Source: Geomonas diazotrophica
GTDB lineage: Bacteria > Desulfobacterota > Desulfuromonadia > Geobacterales > Geobacteraceae
Assembly: GCF_018919385.1 (NCBI RefSeq)
Contig: NZ_JAHLMF010000015.1
Span: 1-64,000 of the forward strand
DNA length: 64,000 bases
Direction of reading: 5' to 3'
In this document: positions 38,803 to 47,749 of the stretch, in pieces
Layout: the number at the start of each line of letters is the position of its first letter
Numbering within the stretch: position 1 is the stretch's first letter
The notes under the pieces: model-generated
What the model was told of the DNA's origin: nothing
Database searches by the model: none
What the model saw: only the letters and a program-made list of their open reading frames with translations
Program-made: the position numbers and the translations under genes

Positions 38803-38959
38803 TCAAAAGGAAGATTAAGACTTAGATTAAGATTAAGTTACACTCTCTTAGTCTTAATCTTTATCTTTACCTGTCTTTAAGAGGGCAGATTGAGACAAAG
38901 ATTAAGATTGAGAGAGGCCTTCTTAGTCTTGATCTTAATCTTTATCTGTCTTTAAGAGG
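38803..38959. repeat. CTTAATCTT/AAGATTAAG repeat element (family D)
   Basis: The 175-nt gap between lpxA and lpxB is filled with a low-complexity repeat: (TTAGTCTTAATCTTTATC)-like units, twice in direct order and each ending in CTGTCTTTAAGAGG (to 38883 and to 38957), plus inverted AGATTAAGATTAAG units. The last AAGAGG serves as the only ribosome site for lpxB. No gene is present in this gap. Confidence 0.65.
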
Positions 38960-38964
38960 TTCTT

Positions 38965-40107
38965 TTGCAAGAGAAGAAACAGTCAGTGATGATCGTCGCC
39001 GGTGAGGCGTCCGGCGAGATGTACGGCGCGCAGATCGCGACCGCCATCCGCGCGCTTGCCCCCGGGACCCGCTTCTTCGGCATGGGCGGGAACTGCATGC
39101 GCGAGGCCGGGGTCGAGACGCTGGTCGACGCCAACGTGATGGCCGTGATGGGACTGGTCGAGGTGGTGGCGCACCTCCCCACCATCGTGAGCGGCTTCAC
39201 CACCCTCAAGAGAAAGATCCACAACGATCCCCCCGACCTTTTGATCCTGATCGACTACCCCGACTTCAACCTTCGGCTCGCCAAGGTGGCCAAGAAGGCC
39301 GGCGTCAAGGTGCTCTACTTCATCTCGCCGCAGGTCTGGGCCTGGAGAAGCCACCGCGTGCACGGCATCGGACGCGTCGTGGACATGATGGCGGTGCTCT
39401 TCCCGTTCGAGGTTCCCTTCTACCAGAAGGCCGGCGTGCCGGTCACCTTCGTGGGGCATCCCCTGCTCGACCTGGTCAAGCCGACCATGAAGCGGGACGA
39501 GGCGCTCGCCTCGCTCGGGCTCGACCCCGAGCGGCGCTGCATCGGCCTCTTCCCGGGGAGCCGCCGCTCCGAGATCCAGAAGCTCCTCCCCATCATCCTG
39601 GAGTCGGCGCGGATCCTCAAGGAGCGCATGCCGGACCTGCAGTTCGTTCTGCCGCGCGCGACGTCCCTAAAGGACGAGGACCTGGCACCGTACCTCGCCG
39701 GTTCGCGGCTCGAGGTAAAGGTGGTCTCCGGGAGAAACCACGACGTGATGAGCGGCTGCGACGCGGTCATCGCCGCATCGGGTACCGTGGTCATGGAGCT
39801 CGCCCTGGTGGGAGTCCCCCACGTGATCATCTACAAGATGTCCACCCTTACCTACGAGATCGGGAAGCGGGTGATCAACGTGCCGCACATCGGCATCAGC
39901 AACATCGTCGCTGAAAAGCGCATGGTCCAGGAACTGCTCCAGCACGAGGCCGAGCCGGTGCCGATCGCCGACGAGATCGACGCCCTGCTGAACCGGCCGG
40001 GGTATGCGGCGCAGATGCGCGAGGATTTCGCGGCGATGAGAGTGAAGCTTGGTAACGGCGGGGCCCTGGGCCGGGTGGCCCGACTCGCCTTGGAGATGAT
40101 GAAATGA
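38965..40107 (+). CDS. lpxB: Lipid-A-disaccharide synthase
   Basis: GT19 glycosyltransferase joining UDP-2,3-diacylglucosamine and lipid X. 380 residues from TTG 38965, with AGAGG supplied by the repeat element; the alternative ATG at 38989 would remove only eight residues. Signatures: IVAGEASGEMYGA, FFGMGGNCMREAG, YFISPQVWAWR, FVGHPLLD and LFPGSRRSEI. Overlaps msbA by 4 nt (ATGA). Confidence 0.96.
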   Translation: MQEKKQSVMIVAGEASGEMYGAQIATAIRALAPGTRFFGMGGNCMREAGVETLVDANVMAVMGLVEVVAHLPTIVSGFTTLKRKIHNDPPDLLILIDYPDFNLRLAKVAKKAGVKVLYFISPQVWAWRSHRVHGIGRVVDMMAVLFPFEVPFYQKAGVPVTFVGHPLLDLVKPTMKRDEALASLGLDPERRCIGLFPGSRRSEIQKLLPIILESARILKERMPDLQFVLPRATSLKDEDLAPYLAGSRLEVKVVSGRNHDVMSGCDAVIAASGTVVMELALVGVPHVIIYKMSTLTYEIGKRVINVPHIGISNIVAEKRMVQELLQHEAEPVPIADEIDALLNRPGYAAQMREDFAAMRVKLGNGGALGRVARLALEMMK

Positions 40108-41846
40108 GCAGTGCAGTACCCGTAAGACCCAACGTGTTTCAACGCCTGTTAAGTTACAGCCGCCCCTACGGGTGGCGCATCGCGCTGGCCGCGCTCGGCT
40201 CGGTCGGCGTGGGCGGCATGGACGGCGCCATGGCGTACCTGGTGGAACCGGTCCTGAGAAGGATCTTCTCCGGCAAGGAGACGGCGATCTTCGTCCTGCT
40301 CCCGGCGGGGATCGTCTTACTCTACGCCCTGCGCGGACTGTGCCGTTACACCAACGACTACTTCATCCGAAGCGCCGGACAGCTCGCGGTACAGGACGTG
40401 CGCAACGACCTGTACGAAAAGAACATGAGGCTCAGCATCGGCTACTTCCACCGTCACGAGACCGGGACGCTGATGTCGCGCGTCCTCTCCGACGTGAGCA
40501 TGATGCAGGAGGGGGTGGGGCAGGTCATCACCGGCCTGTTCCGCGACGGCCTCTCCGCCATCGCCCTTTTGGGGGTCATCTTCTACCGTGACTGGCAGCT
40601 CGCGCTGATCTCTTTCGTGGTGATCCCGCTCACCGTGGTCCCGGCCAGGAAGATCGGCAAGAGGATCAAGCGCGTGGCGCGGCAGGGGCAGGAAAAGATG
40701 GGGGATCTCGCCAGCATCCTCCAGGAGACCTACTCCGGCATCAAGGTGGTCAAGGCCTTCGGTTTGGAGGGTCGCGAGATCGAGCGCTTCCGGGCGCGCA
40801 ACCGCGACTTCTACCACTTCACCCGGAAGAACATCAAGTACGAGGGGCTCTCCACCCCGATCATGGAGTTCATCACCTCCTTCGGCATCGCCGCGGTTAT
40901 CTGGGTCGGCGGCTCCAACGTCATGCACGGCACGAAGAGTGCCTCGGAGTTCTTCTCCTTCATCACCGCCATGGTGCTGGTGTTCAACCCGATCAAGAGG
41001 CTTCTGGCCGCCTTCAACAACCTGCAGCGCTCCATGGGGGCCGCCGAGCGGGTCTTCGAGGTCATGGACGAGAAACCGGAGATCGTCGACGCCCCGGGAT
41101 CGCGCGACCTGGGCAAGGCGCGCGGCGAGGTGGAGTTCCGCGATGTGCGCTTCAAGTACGAGGACGACTACGTGCTGCAGGGGGTGAACCTCACGGCGAA
41201 AAGAGGCGAGGTGATCGCCCTGGTCGGCCCCTCCGGCGGCGGCAAGACCACGCTGGTCTCACTCATCACCCGCTTCTACGACCCGACCAGCGGCCAGGTA
41301 CTCATGGACGGCGTGGACATCCGCGAGCGGACCATGAAGAGCCTCCTGGAGCAGATCGCGCTGGTCGACCAGGAGACCATCCTCTTCAACGACACCATCG
41401 CCAACAACATCCGCTACGGGAGGATGACCGCGACCGATGCGGAGGTCGAGGCCGCGGCCCGCGCCGCCTTCGCCCACGACTTCATCCAGGATCTCCCGGA
41501 GGGGTACCTGACCAACATCGGGGACCGCGGCGTGCGTCTTTCCGGCGGCCAGCGCCAGAGGCTCTGCATCGCCCGCGCGATACTCAAGGACGCCCCGATC
41601 CTCATCCTGGACGAGGCGACCAGCGCGCTCGACACCGAGAGCGAGCAGATGGTGCAGAAGGCGCTCAACAACCTGATGCAGAACCGAACCACCTTCGTCA
41701 TCGCCCATCGTCTCTCCACCATCACCCATGCCGACCGCATCGTGGTGCTTGAGAAGGGGGCGGTTGCCGAGATGGGGAGCCACGACGACCTGCTCAAGGC
41801 GGATGGGATCTACAGCCGCCTGCACGGCATGCAGTTCAGGGCGTAA
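40104..41846 (+). CDS. msbA: Lipid A export ABC transporter MsbA
   Basis: Flips lipid A-core across the inner membrane. 580 residues: a six-helix ABC exporter domain (about 20-320) and an ATPase domain with Walker A GPSGGGKTT, signature LSGGQRQRLCIARAI, Walker B PILILDEATSALD and H-loop IAHRLSTI. Start ATGA overlaps lpxB. Delivers its product to the Lpt system, whose lptC-A-B genes lie at 59.7-61.4 kb. Confidence 0.95.
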   Translation: MSSAVPVRPNVFQRLLSYSRPYGWRIALAALGSVGVGGMDGAMAYLVEPVLRRIFSGKETAIFVLLPAGIVLLYALRGLCRYTNDYFIRSAGQLAVQDVRNDLYEKNMRLSIGYFHRHETGTLMSRVLSDVSMMQEGVGQVITGLFRDGLSAIALLGVIFYRDWQLALISFVVIPLTVVPARKIGKRIKRVARQGQEKMGDLASILQETYSGIKVVKAFGLEGREIERFRARNRDFYHFTRKNIKYEGLSTPIMEFITSFGIAAVIWVGGSNVMHGTKSASEFFSFITAMVLVFNPIKRLLAAFNNLQRSMGAAERVFEVMDEKPEIVDAPGSRDLGKARGEVEFRDVRFKYEDDYVLQGVNLTAKRGEVIALVGPSGGGKTTLVSLITRFYDPTSGQVLMDGVDIRERTMKSLLEQIALVDQETILFNDTIANNIRYGRMTATDAEVEAAARAAFAHDFIQDLPEGYLTNIGDRGVRLSGGQRQRLCIARAILKDAPILILDEATSALDTESEQMVQKALNNLMQNRTTFVIAHRLSTITHADRIVVLEKGAVAEMGSHDDLLKADGIYSRLHGMQFRA

Positions 41847-41861
41847 ACGGGGGAGCGGGGC

Positions 41862-42788
41862 ATGCTGAAACAGGTGCGCTGGTATCTTGAGATGGCATTC
41901 TTCGTGGTGGTCTCCTCCACGATCGCGCTGTTCCCCAACAGCGTCGCCCTGTCGGCCGGACGGTTGCTGGGGCGGATCGCATTCCTTTTCCTGGGGAGGA
42001 GGCGCCGCATCGCCATCGCCAACCTGGAAGCGAGCCTCCCCTTCCTGGAGCGCCAGCCGGGGTGGCAGGGGGGGACCGCCAAGGAAGTGGCCCGGGGCGT
42101 CTTCGAGAACCTGGGCTGCTGCATCGTCGAGGTCTGCAAGATATACCGGGGGCGTGGGCAGGAACTGATCGACAACGTCGAGTTCCGCGGGCTGGAGCAC
42201 TTCGACGCCGCCTTCGCCAAGGGGAAGGGACTCATCTTCATCACGGCCCACAGCGGCAACTGGGAGCTTCTGGCGCTCGCCTTCGGGGTGCACAAGCATG
42301 AGCTCTCCGTGGTGGCCAGGCGCCAGGACAACCCCCACCTGAACCGGATGGTCGAGCGCATCCGCAAGAGCTACGGCAACGGGCTTATCTACAAGGACGG
42401 CGCGCTCCGGGCGATGTTCTCCGCGCTCAAGAAGCGGGAGGTGGTGGGGCTATTGATCGACCAGGCGGTACAGTCCGAGTGGGGGATCCTCGCTGATTTC
42501 CTGGGGCGTCCGGCCTGGACCATGCGCATGCCCTCCCTGATCGCCAGGAAGAGCGGTGCACCGTTGGTCCCCGCCTTCATCCACCGCGAGGGGGACAAGA
42601 GCGTCATCACCATACATCCCGAGTACCGGCTCTCCGCTGCGGAGGATCCGGAGGTGACCGCTTTCGAGGACGCCTGCGGGTTGAACCGCTACATCGAAGA
42701 GTACGTGGTCCGGCACCCCGAACAGTGGTACTGGGTGCACAAACGCTGGAAGAACGCGCCGCAGCCCGCCGCCAGCCCCGCACTGTAG
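41862..42788 (+). CDS. lpxL: Lipid A late acyltransferase (LpxL/HtrB family)
   Basis: Adds a secondary acyl chain to Kdo2-lipid A or its precursor. 308 residues; a membrane anchor (about 10-50) and the acyltransferase core with the H-x4-E motif in TAHSGNWELLA (about residue 127). The C-terminus has HPEQWYWVHKRWK, typical of the family. The stop codon TAG is part of the GTAG of a REP copy. 15 nt after msbA. Confidence 0.92.
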   Translation: MLKQVRWYLEMAFFVVVSSTIALFPNSVALSAGRLLGRIAFLFLGRRRRIAIANLEASLPFLERQPGWQGGTAKEVARGVFENLGCCIVEVCKIYRGRGQELIDNVEFRGLEHFDAAFAKGKGLIFITAHSGNWELLALAFGVHKHELSVVARRQDNPHLNRMVERIRKSYGNGLIYKDGALRAMFSALKKREVVGLLIDQAVQSEWGILADFLGRPAWTMRMPSLIARKSGAPLVPAFIHREGDKSVITIHPEYRLSAAEDPEVTAFEDACGLNRYIEEYVVRHPEQWYWVHKRWKNAPQPAASPAL

Positions 42789-42890
42789 GGGCAAATAATC
42801 ATTTGCCCTGCCCACCGGTGCCCCGACCACGGTACCCGCGCAGGAGCAATCAGGCGAGCCAAAGGCGGGCGAATGGTTATTCGCCCCTAC
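42785..42890. repeat. Inverted pair of REP copies (BIME-like) between lpxL and waaA
   Basis: A forward copy (42785-42808: GTAG, then GGGCAAAT-AATC-ATTTGCCC) faces a reverse copy (42867-42890: GGGCGAAT-GGTT-ATTCGCCC, then CTAC) across about 60 nt. The forward copy has a G-C to A-T change on both arms, so pairing is kept. Same family as the RAYT-linked repeats at 55 kb. Confidence 0.8.
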
Positions 42891-42902
42891 GAAAGTCCTT
42901 AC

Positions 42903-44213
42903 ATGATCAACATCATCTACAACCTGCTTTTGTGGCTCATCCTGCCGCTCCTGGTTCCCTTCCACGCCTACCGTTCTCTCTCCCGCGGGCGCCGTACCGC
43001 CTTCTTGGAACGCTTCGGCCGCATCCCCGCCGAGGAACTCGACCTGATCGGCAACGGGGGAAGGACCATCCTGGTGCACGCCGTCTCCGTCGGCGAGACC
43101 AACGCCGCGCTGCCGCTCCTGAAGGGGATCCGCCAGCGCTTCCCCGGTAAGAAGATCGTTGTCTCCAACGTCACAGAGACCGGCCGCAGCGTCGCCCAGA
43201 AGAGCAAGGCCGCCGACCTCTGCATCTACTTCCCCTTCGACTACCCCTTCGCCGTCCGTTCGGTGCTGGAACAGATCCGCCCGGAGCTCGTGGTCATCAT
43301 GGAGACCGAGATCTGGCCCAACTTCATCGCCGTCGCGCGGGAGCTGGGTATCCCGGTGCTTTTAGCCAACGGCCGCATCTCCGACCGCTCCTTCGGTCGG
43401 TACCTGCGTCTGTCCTGGTTTTTCCGGCCGGTGTTGCAGCGCCTCTCGGCCCTTTGCATGCAGACTGCGGTGGACGCCGAGCGCATCCGCGCGATAGGCG
43501 CTCCGCCCGCCGCGGTGCACGTCGGTGGGAACCTGAAGTACGACATTCCGGTGGTCAAGGCGCCGGCCCAGCAGGTGGCCGGGATCAAGGAGAAATACCA
43601 AATACCCACGGACTGCTTCGTCTTCGCCGCGGCAAGCACGCACGAGGGGGAGGAGGCACAGGTCCTCTCGGCTTACCGCGACCTGCTGGCGCGCGATCCG
43701 CAGAGCTTCCTGATCCTGGCGCCGCGCCATCCCGAGCGCGCTCCCGGGGTCGCCGAGCTGATCAAGAAGGAGGGCTTCCCCTTCCAGTCCCGCTCCGCCC
43801 TGGACGGCTCCGGTCCGCTTCCGGCGGGGGGGATCCTGCTGCTGGACACGGTGGGCGAGCTAGCCGGACTCTACCGCGCCTCCGACCTCGTCTTCGTCGG
43901 GGGGAGCCTGGTCCCAACCGGCGGGCACAACCCGCTTGAGCCGGCCGCATGCCAGGTGCCGGTGCTGTTCGGGCCGCACATGGAAAACTTCCGCGAGATC
44001 GCGGCGCTCTTCGTGAAGCATTGCGGCGCCGAGGTGCAGCCCCCCGACGTGGCGGCGCTCAAGTCAGAGGTCATGCGTCTCGCCGCCGATGCCTCCCTTC
44101 GGGAAGAGCTGGGGCGCCGGGGCGCCGGCATCCTCCTGGAGAGCGCGGGCGCCACCGGGCGGCACCTTGACGTGATGGCCTCCCTGCTGGAACGAGGAGG
44201 ACAACGTGGCTGA
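42903..44213 (+). CDS. waaA: 3-deoxy-D-manno-octulosonic acid (Kdo) transferase
   Basis: GT30 enzyme that adds Kdo to lipid IVA. 436 residues from ATG 42903; an N-terminal membrane anchor ([17 protein letters not shown]), the conserved [15 protein letters not shown] with catalytic Glu, and a C-terminal GT-B domain with [18 protein letters not shown]. The start lies just after the REP pair and has no clear ribosome site. Overlaps lpxK by 8 nt. Confidence 0.95.
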   Translation: MINIIYNLLLWLILPLLVPFHAYRSLSRGRRTAFLERFGRIPAEELDLIGNGGRTILVHAVSVGETNAALPLLKGIRQRFPGKKIVVSNVTETGRSVAQKSKAADLCIYFPFDYPFAVRSVLEQIRPELVVIMETEIWPNFIAVARELGIPVLLANGRISDRSFGRYLRLSWFFRPVLQRLSALCMQTAVDAERIRAIGAPPAAVHVGGNLKYDIPVVKAPAQQVAGIKEKYQIPTDCFVFAAASTHEGEEAQVLSAYRDLLARDPQSFLILAPRHPERAPGVAELIKKEGFPFQSRSALDGSGPLPAGGILLLDTVGELAGLYRASDLVFVGGSLVPTGGHNPLEPAACQVPVLFGPHMENFREIAALFVKHCGAEVQPPDVAALKSEVMRLAADASLREELGRRGAGILLESAGATGRHLDVMASLLERGGQRG

Positions 44214-45315
44214 CCTGGAGAACTACTATCGCGAGCTGATGTCGGGGAAACGCTCCGGCCGGGGAGACCGGGCCTTGCTCGCCCTGCTGCGTCTCGCCTC
44301 ACGCCCGTACGCGGCGGTGCTGCGACTGAGGGCGCTCGGGTACCGGCTCGGGCTCATTCCCTCGCACCGGCTGCCGCGCCCGGTGATTTCGGTCGGCAAC
44401 CTGGTGTTGGGCGGCACCGGCAAGACCCCGATGGTCGCGTGGGTGGCGGGGCGTCTGATGAGTCAAGGCAAGAGGGTCTGTGTGCTTTCCCGCGGCTACG
44501 GCGGGAGCGCCGAGGGGGAGATCCGCATCGTTTCCGACGGCGAGAACCTCCTGCTCTCGCCCGAGGAGGCGGGGGACGAGCCGTGCCAGCTGGCCGGGAT
44601 GCTGCCGGGCCTCATGGTGGTGATCGGTTCCAACCGCTACCGGGCCGGGCTCCATGCCTTGGAGCTTCTCAACCCGGACATCTTCATCCTGGACGACGGC
44701 TACCAGCACCTGAAGCTGAAGAGGGACCTGAACCTCCTGCTGCTGGACGCGGAGAAGCCGTTCGACAACGGCCTCACCCTGCCGGGAGGCTTCCTGCGCG
44801 AGGCGCCTGCTGCGGCCGGGCGCGCCGACGTGGTGGTATGCACCAGGACGCCGGAAGGAAAGGGGGGGGGCGCCCCTGTTCCCGGCAAGCCGACCTGCTG
44901 GACAAAGCATCGCCTTTCTGGCATAGTCCCGCTCGGCGGCGGGCCCGCCACCGGATTCGAATCGGCACAGGGGCCGCGCGTCATGGCCTTCTCCGGCATC
45001 GCCAACCCGGGTGCCTTCTTCGACGGCTTGGAAGCGGTCGGGGTAAGGCCGGTGACCACGCTCTCCTTCCCTGACCACGTGAGCTACGGCGAGCCCGAGA
45101 TCGCCGCCATAGTCCGGCTGAAGACCGCCTCGCGCTCCACGGTGCTTCTCACCACCCAGAAGGATGCCGTGAAACTGCTCCCCCATGCGGAAAAGCTCCC
45201 GGGCTGCTTTGCAGTGGTGCTCGAACTGGAGTTCCGGGACTCGCATCCCCTTGAGGATGCCCTGTCCAAGCTGCTGACATCGTCACCCTCCCCCTCTCCC
45301 CCCGGGAGAGGGTAG
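44206..45315 (+). CDS. lpxK: Tetraacyldisaccharide 4'-kinase
   Basis: Phosphorylates the 4' position to make lipid IVA. 369 residues from GTG 44206 (GAGGAGG 6 nt upstream). Walker A in [19 protein letters not shown], followed by LSRGYGG and [19 protein letters not shown]. The last ten or so residues ([11 protein letters not shown]) are encoded by a family B palindromic repeat, which also provides the TAG stop; the native C-terminus has probably been replaced or extended by the repeat. Confidence 0.95.
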   Translation: MADLENYYRELMSGKRSGRGDRALLALLRLASRPYAAVLRLRALGYRLGLIPSHRLPRPVISVGNLVLGGTGKTPMVAWVAGRLMSQGKRVCVLSRGYGGSAEGEIRIVSDGENLLLSPEEAGDEPCQLAGMLPGLMVVIGSNRYRAGLHALELLNPDIFILDDGYQHLKLKRDLNLLLLDAEKPFDNGLTLPGGFLREAPAAAGRADVVVCTRTPEGKGGGAPVPGKPTCWTKHRLSGIVPLGGGPATGFESAQGPRVMAFSGIANPGAFFDGLEAVGVRPVTTLSFPDHVSYGEPEIAAIVRLKTASRSTVLLTTQKDAVKLLPHAEKLPGCFAVVLELEFRDSHPLEDALSKLLTSSPSPSPPGRG

Positions 45316-45405
45316 GGGTGAGGGCGCTGCAAGTGGCAAGATCTTGATCCTGCCGTCGCCCTCACCCGGCCTTCGGCCACCCTCTCCCAGTGGGGAGAGG
45401 GGCTA
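45284..45405. repeat. Family B palindromic repeat overlapping the lpxK 3' end
   Basis: CCCTCTCCCCCCGGGAGAGG, TAGGGGTGAGGGC, then about 45 nt later GCCCTCACCC and CCCTCTCCCAGTGGGGAGAGG. Inverted halves make one large stem. The first 30 nt are translated as the end of LpxK. Confidence 0.7.
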
Positions 45406-45438
45406 GAAAGCGAAAAAAATGCTGCGAGTGAAAACTAG

Positions 45439-46491
45439 ATGCGCGTACTGATCATCAAACCATCATCCCTTGGCGACGTGATCCAGACCCTGCCGGTGCT
45501 CGACTACCTGCACCAGGCGGCGCCCGGCATCGAGGTCGATTGGGTGATCGAGGAGAGCCTGCAGGAGCTGCTGGCGGGACACCCGCTGGTAAGCCAACTG
45601 CACCCTGTGCCGGCCGCCCGGTGGCGCAGGCACCGCTTTGCCGTCAAGACCTGGCGCGGGATTTCCGCCCTGCAGAAGACCCTCTGCGAGCGGGCCTACG
45701 ACCTGGTGTTCGACCTCCAGGGAGACCAGGTGAGCGGGGTGATCTCCCGGTTTTCCGGTTGTGCCGACCGGCTCGGTTTCGAGCGCGAAGAGGTCAAGGA
45801 ACCCCTCAACACGATGTGCAACACCCGCCTGATTCCGGTGCGCAGGCAGGAGTTCCACAACGTCGACCGTGCCCTGCGCATGGTCAGCATCCCTCTGGCC
45901 AAGGACTTCCGCTCCATGGACCTGGTGAGCCACCTCGAGAGTTCGCCGGAGGACGAAGCCAACGCCGAGGCGCTCCTCGCCACGCTGGCGGACGGGCTGG
46001 TTTTCCTGTTTCACCACGGCACCGCCCAGCCGACCGGGGCCTGGAGTGAAAAGGGGTGGACCGAACTGGGCCGGGAGGTGCTGGATCGCTTTCACGACGC
46101 ATCCATCCTGCTCCCCTGCAGCACCGACGCCGAGCGCGAGGTGGCCTGCTCGATAGCCGCCGCCGTCGGGCCGGGGTGCCGGGTCCTGGACCGCCTTTCC
46201 CTGAAGGGGCTGGTCGCCCTCCTGAAGAAGGTGGACCTGGTGGTCGGGGGTGACGCCGGGCTGGTGCAGATGGCCGCCGCCCTGGGGACACCGACGGTCT
46301 CCTTCTACCGCGGCACCCTCGCCAAGAGGAGCGCGCCGCGCGGCGACGCCCATGTCGCCCTGCAATCGCCCATGCACTGTGCGGGATGCCTGAGGGACCA
46401 CTGCGACAAGGACGCCAAGTGTCGTGACAGCATAAAGGTCGAGGCGGTGCTCTCGGCCGTGCTGCGCCTGCTGGCGCCGTCAGTCGGGTAG
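45439..46491 (+). CDS. Glycosyltransferase family 9, LPS heptosyltransferase
   Basis: ADP-heptose:LPS heptosyltransferase-like protein, probably building the inner core. 350 residues in a GT-B fold: starts MRVLIIKPSSLGDVIQTLPV (the GT9 N-terminal signature), has LVFDLQGDQVSG, and the nucleotide-binding VVGGDAGLVQMAAALGTPTV. A Cys-rich C-terminus (CAGCLRDHCDKDAKC) is typical of heptosyltransferases. WaaC versus WaaF cannot be settled here. It depends on ADP-heptose, partly made by HldE at 56 kb. Confidence 0.88.
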   Translation: MRVLIIKPSSLGDVIQTLPVLDYLHQAAPGIEVDWVIEESLQELLAGHPLVSQLHPVPAARWRRHRFAVKTWRGISALQKTLCERAYDLVFDLQGDQVSGVISRFSGCADRLGFEREEVKEPLNTMCNTRLIPVRRQEFHNVDRALRMVSIPLAKDFRSMDLVSHLESSPEDEANAEALLATLADGLVFLFHHGTAQPTGAWSEKGWTELGREVLDRFHDASILLPCSTDAEREVACSIAAAVGPGCRVLDRLSLKGLVALLKKVDLVVGGDAGLVQMAAALGTPTVSFYRGTLAKRSAPRGDAHVALQSPMHCAGCLRDHCDKDAKCRDSIKVEAVLSAVLRLLAPSVG

Positions 46492-46496
46492 AACTG

Positions 46497-46530
46497 CCCA
46501 CCCCCTCCCCCGCAAGGGAGGAGGGAGAAA
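46497..46530. repeat. Short family B palindrome
   Basis: CCACCCCCTCCCCC-GCAA-GGGAGGAGGG, just after the heptosyltransferase stop codon. Confidence 0.45.
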
Positions 46531-46550
46531 TAGGCAAAGAGGTTAATTAG

Positions 46551-46590
46551 GGCAAGGATGGCCGCAGACGCTGTCCTTGCTCGCTTTTTT
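46551..46590 (+). terminator. Terminator before the pseudaminic-acid cluster
   Basis: GCAAGGA and TCCTTGC pair around a 15-nt loop, followed by TCGCTTTTTT. This separates the lipid A/core genes from pseB. Confidence 0.65.
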
Positions 46591-46728
46591 GTGGCGTTTC
46601 TGCTATGTTGTGCGTTGTTTTGCCCGGAGCCCGCCTGGGCGGTTGGGAATGTGAAGGTAAACGGGGGCGGAGCGGTTGCCGCAGCACCTGAAAAGATATT
46701 TATCGAAATTATCAAGCGAGGGACGAAC

Positions 46729-47739
46729 GTGTTAAAAAATCGCAGCATTCTGGTCACCGGTGGCACCGGGTCGTTTGGCAAGAAATTCGTGGAAACCATT
46801 CTCACTGCGTACCCGGAGATCGAACGGGTGGTGGTCTACTCTCGTGACGAACTGAAGCAGTTCGAGATGGCGCAGCAGTTCTCCCACGACAAGTACAAGC
46901 AGATCCGCTACTTCATCGGCGACGTGCGTGACCGCGAGCGCCTCTCCAAGGCCATGGAAGGGATCGACATCGTCATCCATGCCGCCGCGCTGAAACAGGT
47001 CCCGGCCTGCGAGTACAACCCGTTCGAGGCGATCAAGACCAACATCCACGGCGCGCAGAACGTCATCGAAGCCGCCATCGAGCGCGGCGTGAAGCAGGTC
47101 GTCGCCCTTTCCACCGACAAGGCCGCCGCGCCGATCAACCTCTACGGCGCCACCAAGCTCTGCTCCGACAAGCTCTTCGTTGCCGCCAACAACTTCAAGG
47201 GGAAGCACGACATCAAGTTCTCCGTGGTGCGCTACGGCAACGTCATGGGGAGCCGCGGCTCGGTGATCCCGTTCTTCATGAACAAGAGGAGCTCCGGCGT
47301 CCTCCCCATCACCGACGAGCGCATGACCCGCTTCAACATCACCCTCGAGGACGGCGTCAAGCTGGTGCTCTACGCGCTCGAGAACATGTGGGGCGGCGAG
47401 ATCTTCGTGCCGAAGATCCCGAGTTACCGCATCAACGACATCGCCGAGGCGATCGCCCCGAACTGCAAGCGCGAAGTGGTCGGTATCCGCCCGGGCGAGA
47501 AGCTGCACGAAGAGATGATCACCATGACCGACGCCATCTCCACGGTCGAGTTCGAGAAGTACTTCGTCATCCTCCCCTCCATCCCGCTTTGGGACGTGGA
47601 CAAGTTCGCCGCCGCCTTCAACGGCAAGCTCTGCCAGGACGGGTTCTGCTACAACTCCGGCACCAACAGCGAGTGGCTGAACGTCGAGGAACTGCGCGAG
47701 CTGATCAAGGAACACGTCGACCCGAACTTCACCTACTAG
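46729..47739 (+). CDS. pseB: UDP-N-acetylglucosamine 4,6-dehydratase (5-inverting)
   Basis: First enzyme of pseudaminic acid synthesis. 336 residues from GTG 46729 (GAGGGA 7 nt upstream). SDR fold with NAD motif LVTGGTGSFGKKF, the distinctive AALKQVPACEYNPFEAIKTN, and ALSTDKAAAPINLYGATK with the dehydratase catalytic residues. An in-frame extension to 46558 starts inside a terminator and is rejected. The upstream 130 nt may hold the cluster promoter, but I see no clear one. Confidence 0.95.
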   Translation: MLKNRSILVTGGTGSFGKKFVETILTAYPEIERVVVYSRDELKQFEMAQQFSHDKYKQIRYFIGDVRDRERLSKAMEGIDIVIHAAALKQVPACEYNPFEAIKTNIHGAQNVIEAAIERGVKQVVALSTDKAAAPINLYGATKLCSDKLFVAANNFKGKHDIKFSVVRYGNVMGSRGSVIPFFMNKRSSGVLPITDERMTRFNITLEDGVKLVLYALENMWGGEIFVPKIPSYRINDIAEAIAPNCKREVVGIRPGEKLHEEMITMTDAISTVEFEKYFVILPSIPLWDVDKFAAAFNGKLCQDGFCYNSGTNSEWLNVEELRELIKEHVDPNFTY

Positions 47740-47749
47740 GAGGCAGGGC

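Noticed and set aside
38803-38959. CRISPR-like array between lpxA and lpxB
   Set aside because: Repeats are degenerate, both direct and inverted, with no regular unique spacers and no cas genes.
44949-44970. tRNA-like GATTCGAATC motif
   Set aside because: It lies within the conserved lpxK coding sequence and no cloverleaf can be drawn around it.
46558-46728. In-frame N-terminal extension of pseB that looks like a signal peptide (FFVAFLLCCALFCPEPAWA)
   Set aside because: It starts inside a terminator hairpin, lacks a ribosome site, and PseB is a cytosolic enzyme whose NAD motif should be near the N-terminus; GTG 46729 has GAGGGA upstream.
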